Origin: Chrysochromulina tobinii
Lineage: Eukaryota > Haptophyta > Prymnesiales > Chrysochromulinaceae
Assembly: GCA_001275005.1 (NCBI GenBank)
Contig: JWZX01001807.1
Coordinates: forward strand, 1-25,718
DNA: 25,718 nt
Direction: 5' to 3'
Below are positions 8,701 through 17,271 of this stretch, piece by piece. Position 1 is the first letter of the stretch. Each line of letters opens with the position of its first letter. The position numbers and the translations under genes were made by a program. Under the pieces are notes generated by a model that saw only the letters and a list, made by a program, of their open reading frames with translations, searched no databases and was not told the origin of the DNA.

Positions 8701-10401
8701 CGCATCGACGCGCGCCGCCGAGGCGTCGACCTCCTTTTGGCGCTCGGCGAGCTGCTGATCCTTGCTAGCCAGGCTCGATCGCAGCTGCGCCATCGCACCC
8801 TCGACGTCGCCGCCGCTCGCCGCGGCCACAGCAGCCTGCTCCGCCGCACGTTGAGAGGCCTCGGACGCCTCCCGGCGCGCCGTCTCGAGCGCCTCGTGCA
8901 TCTTCGCCCGGCGCTCCTCGGCACGCTCGGCTGCCTCGAGTCGCGCCGTCGCGAGCACCGTCGCCTCGCGTACCTTCTCCTCGAGAGCCGCCGCCGACTC
9001 GGCCGCGGCCGCCGCGCTCGCGCGCGCACCTGATGAGGGAGGCAATCACTAGGTAATCACTAGGTAATCACTAGGTAATCACTAGGTAATCACTAGGTCA
9101 TCACTAGGTCATCACTAGGTCATCACTAGGTCATCACTAGGTCATCACTAGGTCATCACTAGGTCATCACTAGGTCATCAGCTCGCGCGCGCGCGCGCAC
9201 CCGCTTCGGCCTCCGCGTGCTGCTGCTTGGCGAGCGCCGTCTCGGCGCGTGCCGTCTCGAGAGCCGCCTCGATCTCAAGGGCCCGCGCCTGCGCCGCCTC
9301 GGCCGCCCGGGACGACGCGTCGAGCTGCTGCACCTTGCCCGTCAGCTCGGCCACTTTGGCGCGCTCCGCTTCCAAAAGCCCCTTTGCCTTCTCCTTGAGC
9401 TCGAGGATCTTGGTCTCGGCCGCCGTCGCACGCGCCTCGGCGGAGCTGGCCTGCTGGCGTGCCTGCTCGAGCGCCGCGCTCGCGCTGCCGCTCGACTGGT
9501 TGATCTGCTCCTGCAGCACGGCGAGCTGGCGTGCCGCCTCCGCCTTGGCCTTTGCGACCTCGGCCTGCGCCGCAGCCGCCTCCGCCCTGGCCTTGGCCAG
9601 ATCCGCACCTGCCGATTCCCCCTGCTGACGGCTCGCTGCCGCCGCTGCGGCCTCGGCGGCGGCGGCTTGCGCCGTGGCCGCCTGCAGCTGGGCGCTCGCC
9701 TGCACAAGTTTCGTTCGGAGCTGCTCGCTCTCGGCCTGCGCGGCCGCCTCGGCCGCCTCGGCCGCGCGGGTGCGCTCCTCAGCCGCCTCCGCGCGTGCCT
9801 CCGCCGCCGCCGCGCGCGCGCTGGAGTCGTGGGCGCCGCCGCCGCCGCCAGCGTCGACGAGGCCGCCACCGCCACCACCCGCGGCGAGCTGCTTCTTGTA
9901 GACCTCGAGCTGCGCGCGTAGACCCTCAGCCTTCTCGGCCTCTTCGGTGGCGATGGTGGCCGCCTGCTGCGCCAGCTGGAGCTTGCGGTTGGCCTCCTCC
10001 TCACGCGCCTGCGAGTCCTGCAGCGCAGCGCGCGCGCGGTTCACCTTCGATTTGAGCTGCCCCTGCACGGCCGACAGCTGCCCGACGAGCCGCTCCAGGT
10101 CCTCGCGCGCCATGCTAGAGACATCGGGCGTCGCCTCGGACTCGGCAGTCTCCTCGGCGGTGGCCTTGGCGTTGCCGCCTCGCAGCGCCTGCGCGTCGCT
10201 GACGAGCGCCGACGCCTCCGCCTGCACTGCCTGTTGCGTGCGCGCGGCCGCGTTCGTAACCGCCTCGGTGAGCTCTGAGAGGCTGCCCGTGCCCACGTTC
10301 GCCGCAGCCTCCTCGAGCTTCTTGGCCGCCGCGGCTTGGACGGCTAGCGCTTGCTCCTTCAGGGCTGAGAATGAGGAGAAGTCTGCGAAGTTCATATTCA
10401 T
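5762..10401 (-). CDS. GRIP-domain golgin, giant coiled coil, 3 exons
   Basis: Exons 10401-9201, 9029-7168 and 7069-5762 join to 1456 residues, almost all Ala/Glu/Lys/Arg heptad-type coiled coil. The GRIP domain is at about residues 1242-1285 (6409-6278): FLKDVVFKYL, then FLLLASVLQFSKGEIAHIKR. GRIP domains bind Arl1 on trans-Golgi membranes, and such golgins tether vesicles. The N-terminus MNMNFADFSSFSALKEQ resembles other golgins. An in-frame ATG at 10509 would add a hydrophobic stretch, but a cytosolic golgin should not have one, so I chose 10401. Unusually, about 170 residues follow GRIP: a Pro/Ala/Ser-rich stretch and a short coiled coil near the end. The aromatic residue before the core is Phe where Tyr is typical. 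A Gly-rich break (GGGGGGLVDAGGGGG) lies in exon 1. Both introns carry the shared intron repeat. Confidence 0.85.
7070..7167 (-). other. Golgin intron 2, two intron units in tandem
   Basis: On the minus strand, unit 1 (7167-7122) runs GTGCGGTCTCTAG to CTCCCTCATCAG and unit 2 (7121-7071/7070) runs GTGCGTGAGAGG to CTCCCTCGTCAG. The next exon then starts GTGCGTGAGTCC. So each unit starts with a version of the exon start and ends with the common motif. Removing both together keeps the frame (AESALAK then VRESARAE). Confidence 0.7.
9030..9200 (-). repeat. Golgin intron 1, 11-bp minisatellite
   Basis: The GT-AG intron contains 12 tandem 11-bp units: on the plus strand five AATCACTAGGT (9044-9098) then seven CATCACTAGGT (9099-9175). 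On the coding strand it starts GTGCGCGCGCGCGCGCGAGC, close to the next exon start GTGCGCGCGCGAGCGCG, and ends GTGATTGCCTCCCTCATCAG. Splicing joins EAEAG to ARASAAAAAESAAAL in frame. The repeat units contain stops. Confidence 0.8.
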
Positions 10402-10694
10402 CCTTGCGTTGCGTCGCGGCTGTCCTCGCTTTCGAGGGCTCGCGCCGCGCCGCGGCCAAGCGGAGCAAAAGAGGTGGAAGAGCAGGAACCCCGCGACGAC
10501 GCTTAACATTCACACGCGGGGAGGAGCTAACAAGACAACCTTAGTGTTCGGATCAGCGGCGCAACACACCTGTGTGGCGCTTTTCACAGTCTTTTCACGC
10601 GTTTCGTGTCGCACGATGGCGTCCGACGAGCGTGGCGGCGTTGTCGCGGAACAGAGCACACCCGGTCCAACTCCCGGTCCCGGCGGCGCCCGGC
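10402..10694. promoter_or_regulatory. Divergent upstream region, golgin / hypothetical gene
   Basis: This segment separates the golgin start (10401, -) from the first ATG of the next plus-strand frame (10695), or a later one at 10776. It should contain both promoters. No recognisable element is seen; the assignment rests on layout. Confidence 0.3.
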
Positions 10695-10775
10695 ATGGAG
10701 ACCGTGCGTTTCCCGTGCGTTGGCTTGAGCTCATGCCAGTCCTCGTCCTTGAGTGGTGATTCTTGTGAGCAAAAT

Positions 10776-11927
10776 ATGGATGAGGCAGCATGGCGCGCTG
10801 GCATGGTGGCATGGTTGGAGCAGTATGGCACTGCGATAGAAGCCGTACGTGCCGACGTGCGGGCGGCCAAGGCTGCGCGTGCCAATGCTGCACACTTGGC
10901 GCAGCAGGCTTTCGTGCCCATGGGTGGGCGCACGCTGCAGGATATGGCACACAACCTACGTGGCCATGTGACCTTGCGCAGCACTTGGCTCTCCACGTGG
11001 CGTGCAGCCAACGAGGGTCGTTCAGACGCAACCCACGATATTGGAGCCATTGAGTCCTTTGCGGACTCTTTCTTCACGCTGTGCACCCTCGACGACGAGA
11101 CGTATCATGCGCAGGCCGACCTTTTGGGCATCGAGCTGCCGCTCAACGTGCCTGTCAACGTGCCATGGCTCGTGGCGGAGCCCAGCCCGCGGATCTCCCA
11201 CGCCTCCATCGTCCATCGCGGCCCGATCAACGGCGGCCACGTGAAGCTCTACCTCCGGGCGGGCGGCACTGCTGGCACTGTCTTCGCCATCGACTTCACC
11301 AAGGCATCGAGCCGTGTGCGCGACCACGACTGGGGCGCGGCAACGGCTCTCTCGCGCGCCGGGTACGCTTACCCGCGCAGTGGCGAAATGTACCCCACGA
11401 TCTTCCGCTTCTTGCCAGCGGACGAGGCCGATGTGCCCGAGTTCCTCCTCGAGGCTCCCGAGCCACGCGATCAGCTTCGTCCGCGAGATGCTATTGACGA
11501 AACTGGAGTGCCACGTGGCCAGTTTCGTCCGCGAGATGCGATTGACGAAACTGGAGTGGCACGTGACCATTGGTGTTCCCCTCCCGAGAGATGTGGCCAC
11601 GCCACCCGAGACGTGGTCGCCGGCTGCGGCTGGTTTGCGCTCGAGGGCGCGACCGTGCGCACCGCGTACGCCACGTTCGTCGCGCTCGCTTCGCGCCGCT
11701 GGGCCCATGTGGAGCTCTACAACTGCCGAAGCTTCGTCCGCGAGATGCTATTGGAGCTCAAGGCTGATGACGCGAGCGTTCAGCAGATGCTCACACGCAC
11801 CTTTTGTGCAGTGGCACAGATGCACGATCCTTTCGGCCCCACCGTCGCAGGAAACCCCTGGGCGAATGCGTGGTTCAGGTCGGAGGCGATCGCAGCCAAG
11901 ATCAGGAGCAAGCCGCCGACTGAGTAG
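10776..11927 (+). CDS. Unrecognised protein, about 383 residues
   Basis: The open frame is long and has good amino-acid variety. ATG 10776 has A at -3 and G at +4 and is preferred; in-frame ATG 10695 would add 27 residues. No signal peptide or membrane segment is obvious. The C-terminal part has AHVELYNCRSFVREMLLELK, an Asn-Cys-x-x-Phe pattern seen around the catalytic Cys of some papain-like and NlpC/P60-type folds, but this is too short to assign. A 48-bp tandem duplication (11472-11567) adds 32 residues reading PRDAIDETGV twice. The same DNA core recurs at 11730-11753 in another frame. The N-terminal half has an alanine-rich helix (EAVRADVRAAKAARANAAHL). Function unknown; a short intron removing the duplicated part is possible but I see no clear splice pair. 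Confidence 0.6.
   Translation: MDEAAWRAGMVAWLEQYGTAIEAVRADVRAAKAARANAAHLAQQAFVPMGGRTLQDMAHNLRGHVTLRSTWLSTWRAANEGRSDATHDIGAIESFADSFFTLCTLDDETYHAQADLLGIELPLNVPVNVPWLVAEPSPRISHASIVHRGPINGGHVKLYLRAGGTAGTVFAIDFTKASSRVRDHDWGAATALSRAGYAYPRSGEMYPTIFRFLPADEADVPEFLLEAPEPRDQLRPRDAIDETGVPRGQFRPRDAIDETGVARDHWCSPPERCGHATRDVVAGCGWFALEGATVRTAYATFVALASRRWAHVELYNCRSFVREMLLELKADDASVQQMLTRTFCAVAQMHDPFGPTVAGNPWANAWFRSEAIAAKIRSKPPTE
11472..11567 (+). repeat. 48-bp tandem duplication in coding DNA
   Basis: Two 48-bp units (11472-11519, 11520-11567) differ at about four positions. The first 24 bases of the repeat core (from 11473) are identical to 11730-11753 in the same gene, where they are read in a different frame (SFVREMLL). 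Confidence 0.85.
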
Positions 11928-12193
11928 GATAGTCAGTCAATCACGCCTGAAGGCCAACGAAATTAACGAAATTGAGATTTATACCGGCATGGCGCTTTTG
12001 TGAACAATATTGCCCGACTTTCCAGGCACGACCTTTTCAACTGTGAGTTGGTGCCTTCTCGGACGGAGCACGCTACGGCTTCACAGCCGTTACACACCGG
12101 AGCAGCCGACTTTCGCTCGCGTGACCTCGTGTGGTGATCTCGGATGATGGAGGCACAAACTTTACTCCTCAAGACCGTCCTCCCGAAGGGGGC

Positions 12194-12844
12194 ATGACCG
12201 ATAGTGGATGGAACTACCACAGAGCCTACCCCTACGGCAAGGAGTCGCAGCGACGGCAGCATTTTGTACTGGCCTCCGCGCGGCGCGCGAGATTACGCGA
12301 TGACCGTTTCTCGGTCATGAGATACGCGGATTGGCCGCACTGTTCCGAGGGCATGGTCCAGTTGCCCCCGAGCGCACAGCAGCCTGATTCCCTAGCGGCG
12401 ACTATCAGCGGCACCTTTCGCAGGCAGGAGCTGCCCTTTTCCTCGGGCTGGAAGGCGCGCGCTGCCACGCCGATGTGGCAGCCTCGGTCGCAGACACCAC
12501 GTGTGCACACTGCTGGCTATGTTCTGCGCGGTGGCGAAAATGACGTGCCGCCGTACATGGTGCCGCTGGACACCCCGCTCAAGCAATCGCACGCGGCGAT
12601 TGCCTTGCAGAAACGCGCCGCCGACGAACGGGGCAAGCCGAGGCGCTTGGAGCTGGCGAACAGGCGCGGCTCGAGCCCGAGGCTAGAGGATGCGCCATAC
12701 CGAGTGACGTACACCGAGTTTGTTCAACAACGGCCGGACGCGGCGCGTCGGTACATCAAGGAGACGCTGCCCGCGTACTACGAGATCGTGAATTTGCTCG
12801 ACCAGGCCGATCGTGATCGCAGCCTCAAGCGGAGACTGCCCTGA
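12194..12844 (+). CDS. Unrecognised basic protein, 216 residues
   Basis: ATG 12194 is the first ATG of the frame and gives 216 residues. The protein is basic, Arg/Pro/Tyr-rich, with no membrane segment. It has short aromatic-proline pieces such as GWNYHRAYPYGKES, MRYADWPHCSEG, PYMVPLDTPLKQSH and APYRVTYTEFV, and a helical C-terminus (AARRYIKETLPAYYEIVNLLDQADRDRSLKRR). Pieces of that sort are common in small ciliary microtubule-associated proteins, but I cannot name a family and the link is a guess. The frame ends at 12842-12844. A second open frame that starts at 12817 overlaps the end and may be its real C-terminus through an intron or frame change. Confidence 0.55.
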   Translation: MTDSGWNYHRAYPYGKESQRRQHFVLASARRARLRDDRFSVMRYADWPHCSEGMVQLPPSAQQPDSLAATISGTFRRQELPFSSGWKARAATPMWQPRSQTPRVHTAGYVLRGGENDVPPYMVPLDTPLKQSHAAIALQKRAADERGKPRRLELANRRGSSPRLEDAPYRVTYTEFVQQRPDAARRYIKETLPAYYEIVNLLDQADRDRSLKRRLP

Positions 12845-12894
12845 TCCATGCCGCTCACGCAAATCAAGTCCGCTCAGGGCTCAGCCCGCCGCGC

Positions 12895-13038
12895 ATGCGC
12901 CGTTCGCTGCCGCCTTCGAAGGATCCGCTCGCGCCCAATGCCGACACGGACGAGGACGACGGTGACGATGATGGCGCACCGTATTTGACGCGGGTCATCC
13001 TGCAGGCACAGATGGATGGCATGATGCGCGCCGGTTGA
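12895..13038 (+). CDS. Possible small acidic ORF or C-terminal exon
   Basis: From ATG 12895 this frame encodes 47 residues with an acidic run and a helix-like end (DTDEDDGDDDGAPYLTRVIL, then QAQMDGMMRAG). The frame is open back to 12817, where it overlaps the end of the previous gene in another frame. Composition is more protein-like than the other frames. It could be a separate small protein, an alternative last exon of the 12194 gene, or chance. Confidence 0.3.
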   Translation: MRRSLPPSKDPLAPNADTDEDDGDDDGAPYLTRVILQAQMDGMMRAG

Positions 13039-13511
13039 GAAGGCGATCACAACCCACGTCGGTGCGCAGCGCGCCAGCGCGGCGCCCGGAGGTGTGGGGC
13101 CAACACGAGTCAGAACCCCGGGCCGTGGGGTGGATAGGAATTTTGTTGAAGTCCACGCGACGAACAGGTTACGAACAGGTGACACTTTGTTAGTTTTTGT
13201 TAGGTAGTAGACGACCGCCTCCGAGGTGGCGTCAGAGCGGTGCGTCGGCGGTCAGACGCATATCGGACATCATAGATATGATATGATAGCCGATATCCAT
13301 GCCGATATCGTATCCCGCCGCACCGGTCTCCGGTGAGGCGGCGCCGGCGCCGCGCGCACAAAAAGCTGGCGGAGACGGTGGCGCGGCCGTGCTGTGGACC
13401 ATGGCCGTCATATAAGAAACGACGAGGGGCGTGGCCGCGCCGCCGGATGGTCGTTCACTTCGGATATCATAATGTATCTCATCATCGATGTATCTCATCG
13501 TGTATCTTTCA
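13039..13511. other. Spacer with small repeats and GATAT-rich stretch
   Basis: No gene is convincing here. There is an 11-bp tandem pair (ACGAACAGGTT / ACGAACAGGTG, 13160-13181). A low-GC stretch at 13258-13320 repeats CGATAT and ATATGAT. A second at 13461-13515 has three near copies of TGTATCTCATC. Confidence 0.5.
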
Positions 13512-14222
13512 TCAGTCTGGGCGACGCCGCGCTCGCGCTCGCACGGCGTCAATGTCCCACGGATTGCCGTCGAAGCAAGAGCGGCAGACCACCTGACCGG
13601 ACCCGCGGCACGCCTTGCACGCCTGCTGGGCGCCGCGCTCCTCGCACAGCGGACACGCGACCAGCTGCGTCCCTCCACACGCCGAACATGGAGCGGGAGG
13701 TGGCGACGTGAAGTCGAGTGAGTACTCAAGCTCTCCTAGCCACGAGACCCGCGCGTCGTTCCGCTCGGGTGCCAACGCCTCACCTTGACCCCAGAACTTG
13801 TCGCGCTTGCGCACCACCAGATCCGATTCCACAGTCACTTGGCACGCGAGACGAAAGCCTGGCCGCGGGCCCGAGTGAGGAGGCAAGTTCATTCGGAGCT
13901 TCTCTGCAATGGTGTGGTTGGCGGGCTCAACAGTACCATCGACCTCCACAGCACACGTTCCGCAGGTGCCCAAGCCTCGGCAATTTATGAGCCGCGCACC
14001 GGCATTGTGAGGCGTCGCTCCGCGGCGAAGGAGAGCTGTTCGCAGCTTCTCACCTCTTTGCACCTCGATCACACGCTCGCCGTCCTGACGAACGAGCCGC
14101 ACACGGCACGTATGCGGCAAAGTCATAATTGGAGCGGTGATCCGTCGCGTCGGAATTAGAAAGACCCGCCGCATAGGAGGTGGCGAGGCTAAAGCGCCGA
14201 GTGCGCAGAAGAGGAAGGTCAT
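13512..14222 (-). CDS. 2Fe-2S ferredoxin fused to DnaJ-type zinc finger
   Basis: The 236-residue protein starts at ATG 14222. Residues about 38-130 are a ferredoxin domain. The cluster ligands C81, C87, C90 and C127 (NCRGLGTCGTC ... RLACQ) give C-x5-C-x2-C-x36-C. That spacing is nearer adrenodoxin-type than photosynthetic plant-type ferredoxin (C-x4-C-x2-C). Residues 179-216 hold four CxxC pairs (CSAC, CPLC, CKACRGSG, CRSC), the zinc-binding pattern of DnaJ and the plastid chaperone BSD2. The domain may therefore bind unfolded protein or help assembly near a redox centre. The start MTFLFCALGALAS looks like a signal peptide, and the next 25 residues are Arg/Pro-rich like a transit peptide, so the plastid is likely. 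A hairpin lies just upstream in the likely 5' UTR. Partner unknown. Confidence 0.85.
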   Translation of the reverse strand: MTFLFCALGALASPPPMRRVFLIPTRRITAPIMTLPHTCRVRLVRQDGERVIEVQRGEKLRTALLRRGATPHNAGARLINCRGLGTCGTCAVEVDGTVEPANHTIAEKLRMNLPPHSGPRPGFRLACQVTVESDLVVRKRDKFWGQGEALAPERNDARVSWLGELEYSLDFTSPPPAPCSACGGTQLVACPLCEERGAQQACKACRGSGQVVCRSCFDGNPWDIDAVRARARRRPD

Positions 14223-14243
14223 TCGCTTGGCGAGCGGGAGCGA

Positions 14244-14279
14244 CTAAGGGGGTAGGTCAGACCTACCATACCCCCTTAG
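14244..14279. promoter_or_regulatory. Strong hairpin upstream of the ferredoxin-fusion gene
   Basis: CTAAGGGGG (14244-14252) pairs perfectly with CCCCCTTAG (14271-14279), and inside it TAGGT pairs with ACCTA around a 3-nt loop, with a 5-nt bulge on one side. It lies 22-57 bp before the start codon at 14222. It could act in the 5' UTR or as a protein-binding site; function is inferred from position only. Confidence 0.5.
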
Positions 14280-14517
14280 AGCGACCCATTGGGAAAATTC
14301 GCGGAAACGTCGCGCTGTTTCGGTCACTTCGCGCAAACCCTCCAAAGACCACTCGGGCAGATATAACAGATCCTCGGCGGCGGCCATGTCGGGTCATGTC
14401 GTGGCCCCTCGCCTCGCGCTCGCGCTCACCCTCACATCAGGGCTATCGACGGCCGGAGACGCGGGGAAGACGGGGGATCATATCTGGCAGTGAGGAGTCC
14501 AGCGCACAACACGGCGC

Positions 14518-16225
14518 TCAGGGGATCATCTCCGGCCAGTCCGTATTGCGCAGCGTCTTCTCGTCCTTGAGTAGGTAGAAGCCGTGCCGGCCGAAGACGT
14601 CACGCTGGAGGGCGACCACCTGCGCGTCGACGAGCTGGGTACGCGTCATCGTCTCGACATACGTGAGTGAGGCGCTCATCACGCCGGCGGGCTGCCCGGC
14701 CTCGGCGAGCCGCGCCATGGTCCGCCGGTACGCTGGCAGGCCCTCGGACAGCTGCGGCCCAAAGGCGCAGATCAGGTTGGGCAAGTTCGGGTCGGCGGCG
14801 AAGGCCTGTGTCATCGGCTCCAGCAGAGCGCCCTGGAGGATGCATCCCGCCCGGAAGGTGGAGATGATCCGTGGCAGATTGGGCGAGATCTCGAGGTTGA
14901 ACGCACTGTCCACTGCGCGAATCGCCGCGAACATCTGCGCGTACGACGCGACGATCGCGAGATAGGTGGCCCAGTAGAGATCCTCGAGGTACTCCCCGGG
15001 TGGCGCCGCGCCTTCCCCTTGGAGCCGCTTGAGAGGATTTCCCACAGCTACCCGAGGAGTGCAGTGCGATCCGATCGATGCGTGGATGGCGAGCCGTTTG
15101 TCGCGCACCATCGACATCTGACGCGCCGTGACGGCGGCCGAGAGCGAAGGCACCGGCTCCCCGACGCCCATCGCCTCCTGCACAGACCAGAGCCCCGTGC
15201 CTTTGGATCCGATCATGTCCGCCACCTGGGGGGCGAGGGGAGAGTCCGGGCGCCGTGGTGAGCATCTTTGCACGCTGAAACTACACGTGGGCAGCGTGGT
15301 TAGCGTGCATGCACAGTGCCAACGGGAAGGGCAATCAGCATGCATGCATGCACACCTTGTCGAGCAAGAGCCCTGGCTCTCCGTCAAGAGCTTCTTTGGC
15401 GACGACCTCGATGGTGATGTCGAGCATGTAGCTATCGAGGGCGCCGCGCGCCTTCCACTTTGATAGCACCTCGCGCGCCGAGGCGCCGCTCAGCCCCCAC
15501 GAGCGCATGACGGCCACGGCCTCTCCCCACAGGGCGAGCACCGCGTACTCGCCCGCGTTGTGGAACATCTTTACGCACGAGCCCGCACCCTTGACTCCGC
15601 ACATTGTGACGCACGGCCGTCCGTCGGACGCCTTGGCGGCGGCGGCCTCGACAATGGGCGCAATGTCTTCCCACACAGAGCGAGTGCCGCCCGGGAAGAA
15701 GGCAGGGCCCTTGCGCGCGCCCTCGGCGCCGCCAGAGATGCCCATACCCAGAAACCTCATGCCGCGCGCCTCAACGAGCTCCGCGCGCTGCGTCTGCTCC
15801 TTGAAATGAGCGTTGCCCGTGTCGACGATCACGTCCCCCGCCTCAAAGACGCGCATCAGGTTGTCGATGACCATGTCTGTCGGCTTGCCTGCGACCACCA
15901 GGATGAGCGTCTTACGTGGCCGCTTGAGCAGCGCCGCGAAGCCCTCATACGTCGGTGCGCCGAGGATCTTGTGCGCTCCGTACTTGGCGGCGTTCTCGGC
16001 CACGAAGCGCTCCATCACCTCCGTCTCAAGATTCCAGACGGCGACGGTGAAGCCGCGATCAAGCAGGTTGAGTGCGAGGTTGGGTCCCATCACGCCGAGG
16101 CCCACGATGCCCACGTCGGCCGTACCCTCTGGCTGCTTGGCGGGAGGCGGCGTCGGCTCGGGGGGAGACATCGGCGGGCTCGGCGCGCTCGAGCAGCCAC
16201 AGTTGGTACTCTGTTTTGCGCCCAT
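14518..16225 (-). CDS. 6-phosphogluconate dehydrogenase (decarboxylating), 2 exons
   Basis: Exons 16225-15356 and 15225-14518 join to 525 residues. It oxidises and decarboxylates 6-phosphogluconate to ribulose 5-phosphate, making NADPH in the oxidative pentose phosphate pathway. Visible motifs: nucleotide-binding GIVGLGVMGPNLALNLLDRGF (39-59), VDTGNAHFKEQTQR, FLGMGISGGAEGARKGP, catalytic K219/N223/E226 in CVKMFHNAGEY, GSKGTGLW, and a C-terminal RDVFGRH contributing Arg and His to the neighbour's active site. In GTGLW the usual Lys of GTGKWT is Leu. The N-terminus MGAKQSTNCGCSS fits N-myristoylation (Gly2, Ser6) with nearby Cys for palmitoylation, followed by a Pro-rich linker; no plastid signal peptide is seen. 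It is divergent from the EF-hand gene. Confidence 0.92.
15226..15355 (-). other. 6PGDH intron
   Basis: This 130-nt GT-AG intron falls after DK of GLLLDK and before VADMIGSKGTG, which restores the family sequence. It starts GTGTGCATGCATGCATGCTG, then has GATTGCCC close to the motif seen in the other introns, and ends CGCCCCCAG rather than CATCAG. Confidence 0.85.
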
Positions 16226-16447
16226 TTTGAGTTTCTCTTGACTCCGTGGACCGCCGCCGCGAGCGCATCGTCTCGGCGTCGAAGCAGACTCGCAGGGAAA
16301 CTCTCGCGCAGGCTCACAGGAAAACTGCCTTGTATGCCAACGGCGCGATCTGGGTTGTGACGTCCCAAAAGAGGCTTCAAAACTTTCATCAAGGTCGGTC
16401 GGACTGGCGGTGAACAGCACTTGAAAACTGGCCGGTCGCGACGAGGG
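16226..16447. promoter_or_regulatory. Divergent promoter region, 6PGDH / EF-hand gene
   Basis: These 222 bp separate the two start codons on opposite strands. Promoters are inferred from layout; no motif is recognised. Confidence 0.35.
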
Positions 16448-17271
16448 ATGTACTCAGGTCGACCCGTCTCCGCCTCCCCTCGATCCCCGCGCATGGTGCC
16501 GCAGCCTCCTACGACGGCGCGTCCTCAGTCGGCGCGTCCCATTCGGAGCTTCACGCCGCGCCCACCCTTTGATCACGAGCAGTGGGTGACCCGCTGCGTG
16601 ACCCGCCGTGAGGAGGACTGGCGCCGGCGCAATGTGCTCCTTGCTATGCAAGCATACGGATGCGCCACTGCCAACGCCAAGAAGCTGCACGAGCTGAGCT
16701 TCAAGGACTACGTTGCGGGCGTGGGCGCGTTCAAGGCGGGTGGCGACCCCTTCCGCACGTTCAAGGGACTGAAGCCGCTCTCCACTCGGGAGAGTGCTTT
16801 TGAAAAGCAACGTCTGCTCGCGCTGAGGAAGCGCATGGCGCTGCTGGAGCCGCCCAAGCCCAAGCCTGCCAGGGCCAAGCCTAACTACGCCCGAGAGGTC
16901 TTTAATGAGGTAACGGATGAGGAACTCATCCAAGCCCAGACGCTTCTCCGACAACTGGTGAAAGAGAAGTGGAAGACTTTCCGCCAAGCTTTCTTCGCCC
17001 TCGACGAAGACCGCTCTGGCAAGATCGACATGGACGAGTTCATGAGAATCGTCATGCACGGCAACCTCGAGGACGTTATCCGCCCGCAGACGTTGAGAGT
17101 CCTCATGGGTCAGATTGACATAAACAATGACGGGACGCTCGGTTCGTGTGGCCCTTCCGATGACTTGCCGCCCTTTGCCTCGACGTTCCTAGCCTGTTCT
17201 AGAACTCACGCGTGCCGCGCGAATCTCGCTCTTGGTCAGAATACGACGAGTTCATTGCAGCATTTGCGTAA
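16448..17271 (+). CDS. Two-EF-hand protein, likely flagellar/cytoskeletal, 2 exons
   Basis: Exons 16448-17141 and 17240-17271 give 241 residues. The first ATG of the frame is 16448. The N-terminal 50 residues are Arg/Pro/Ser-rich (RPVSASP, ARPQSARP), a style common in flagellar and microtubule-associated proteins. A helical middle part (DFDHEQW-type start, KKLHELSFKDYVAGVGAF) follows. EF-hand 1 is DEDRSGKIDMDE. EF-hand 2, DINNDGTLEYDE, is complete only after removing the intron, which strongly supports the splice. Both loops have full calcium ligands, and the protein ends EFIAAFA. It may be an axonemal calcium sensor, which would fit with centrin in the same neighbourhood, but this is inference. 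Shares a divergent spacer with 6PGDH. Confidence 0.8.
17142..17239 (+). other. EF-hand gene intron
   Basis: This 98-nt GT-AG intron (GTTCGTGTGG ... TTGGTCAG) interrupts the second calcium-binding loop after DINNDGTL. Splicing gives a canonical 12-residue loop and a stop 11 codons later; without it the frame runs through low-quality sequence to 17314. It does not carry the repeat motif of other introns. Confidence 0.85.

Noticed and set aside
7151-8758. 535-codon plus-strand frame opposite the golgin
   Set aside because: Ala/Ser-only composition, the mirror of the Ala/Glu-rich golgin coiled coil; no independent motif.
9044-9175. Possible CRISPR-like or centromeric array
   Set aside because: Units are directly adjacent with no spacers and lie inside a spliced intron of a clear gene; a minisatellite explains it.
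10509-10509. Upstream start codon for the golgin
   Set aside because: It adds a hydrophobic stretch unsuited to a cytosolic golgin; the start at 10401 gives a golgin-like N-terminus. Not fully excluded.
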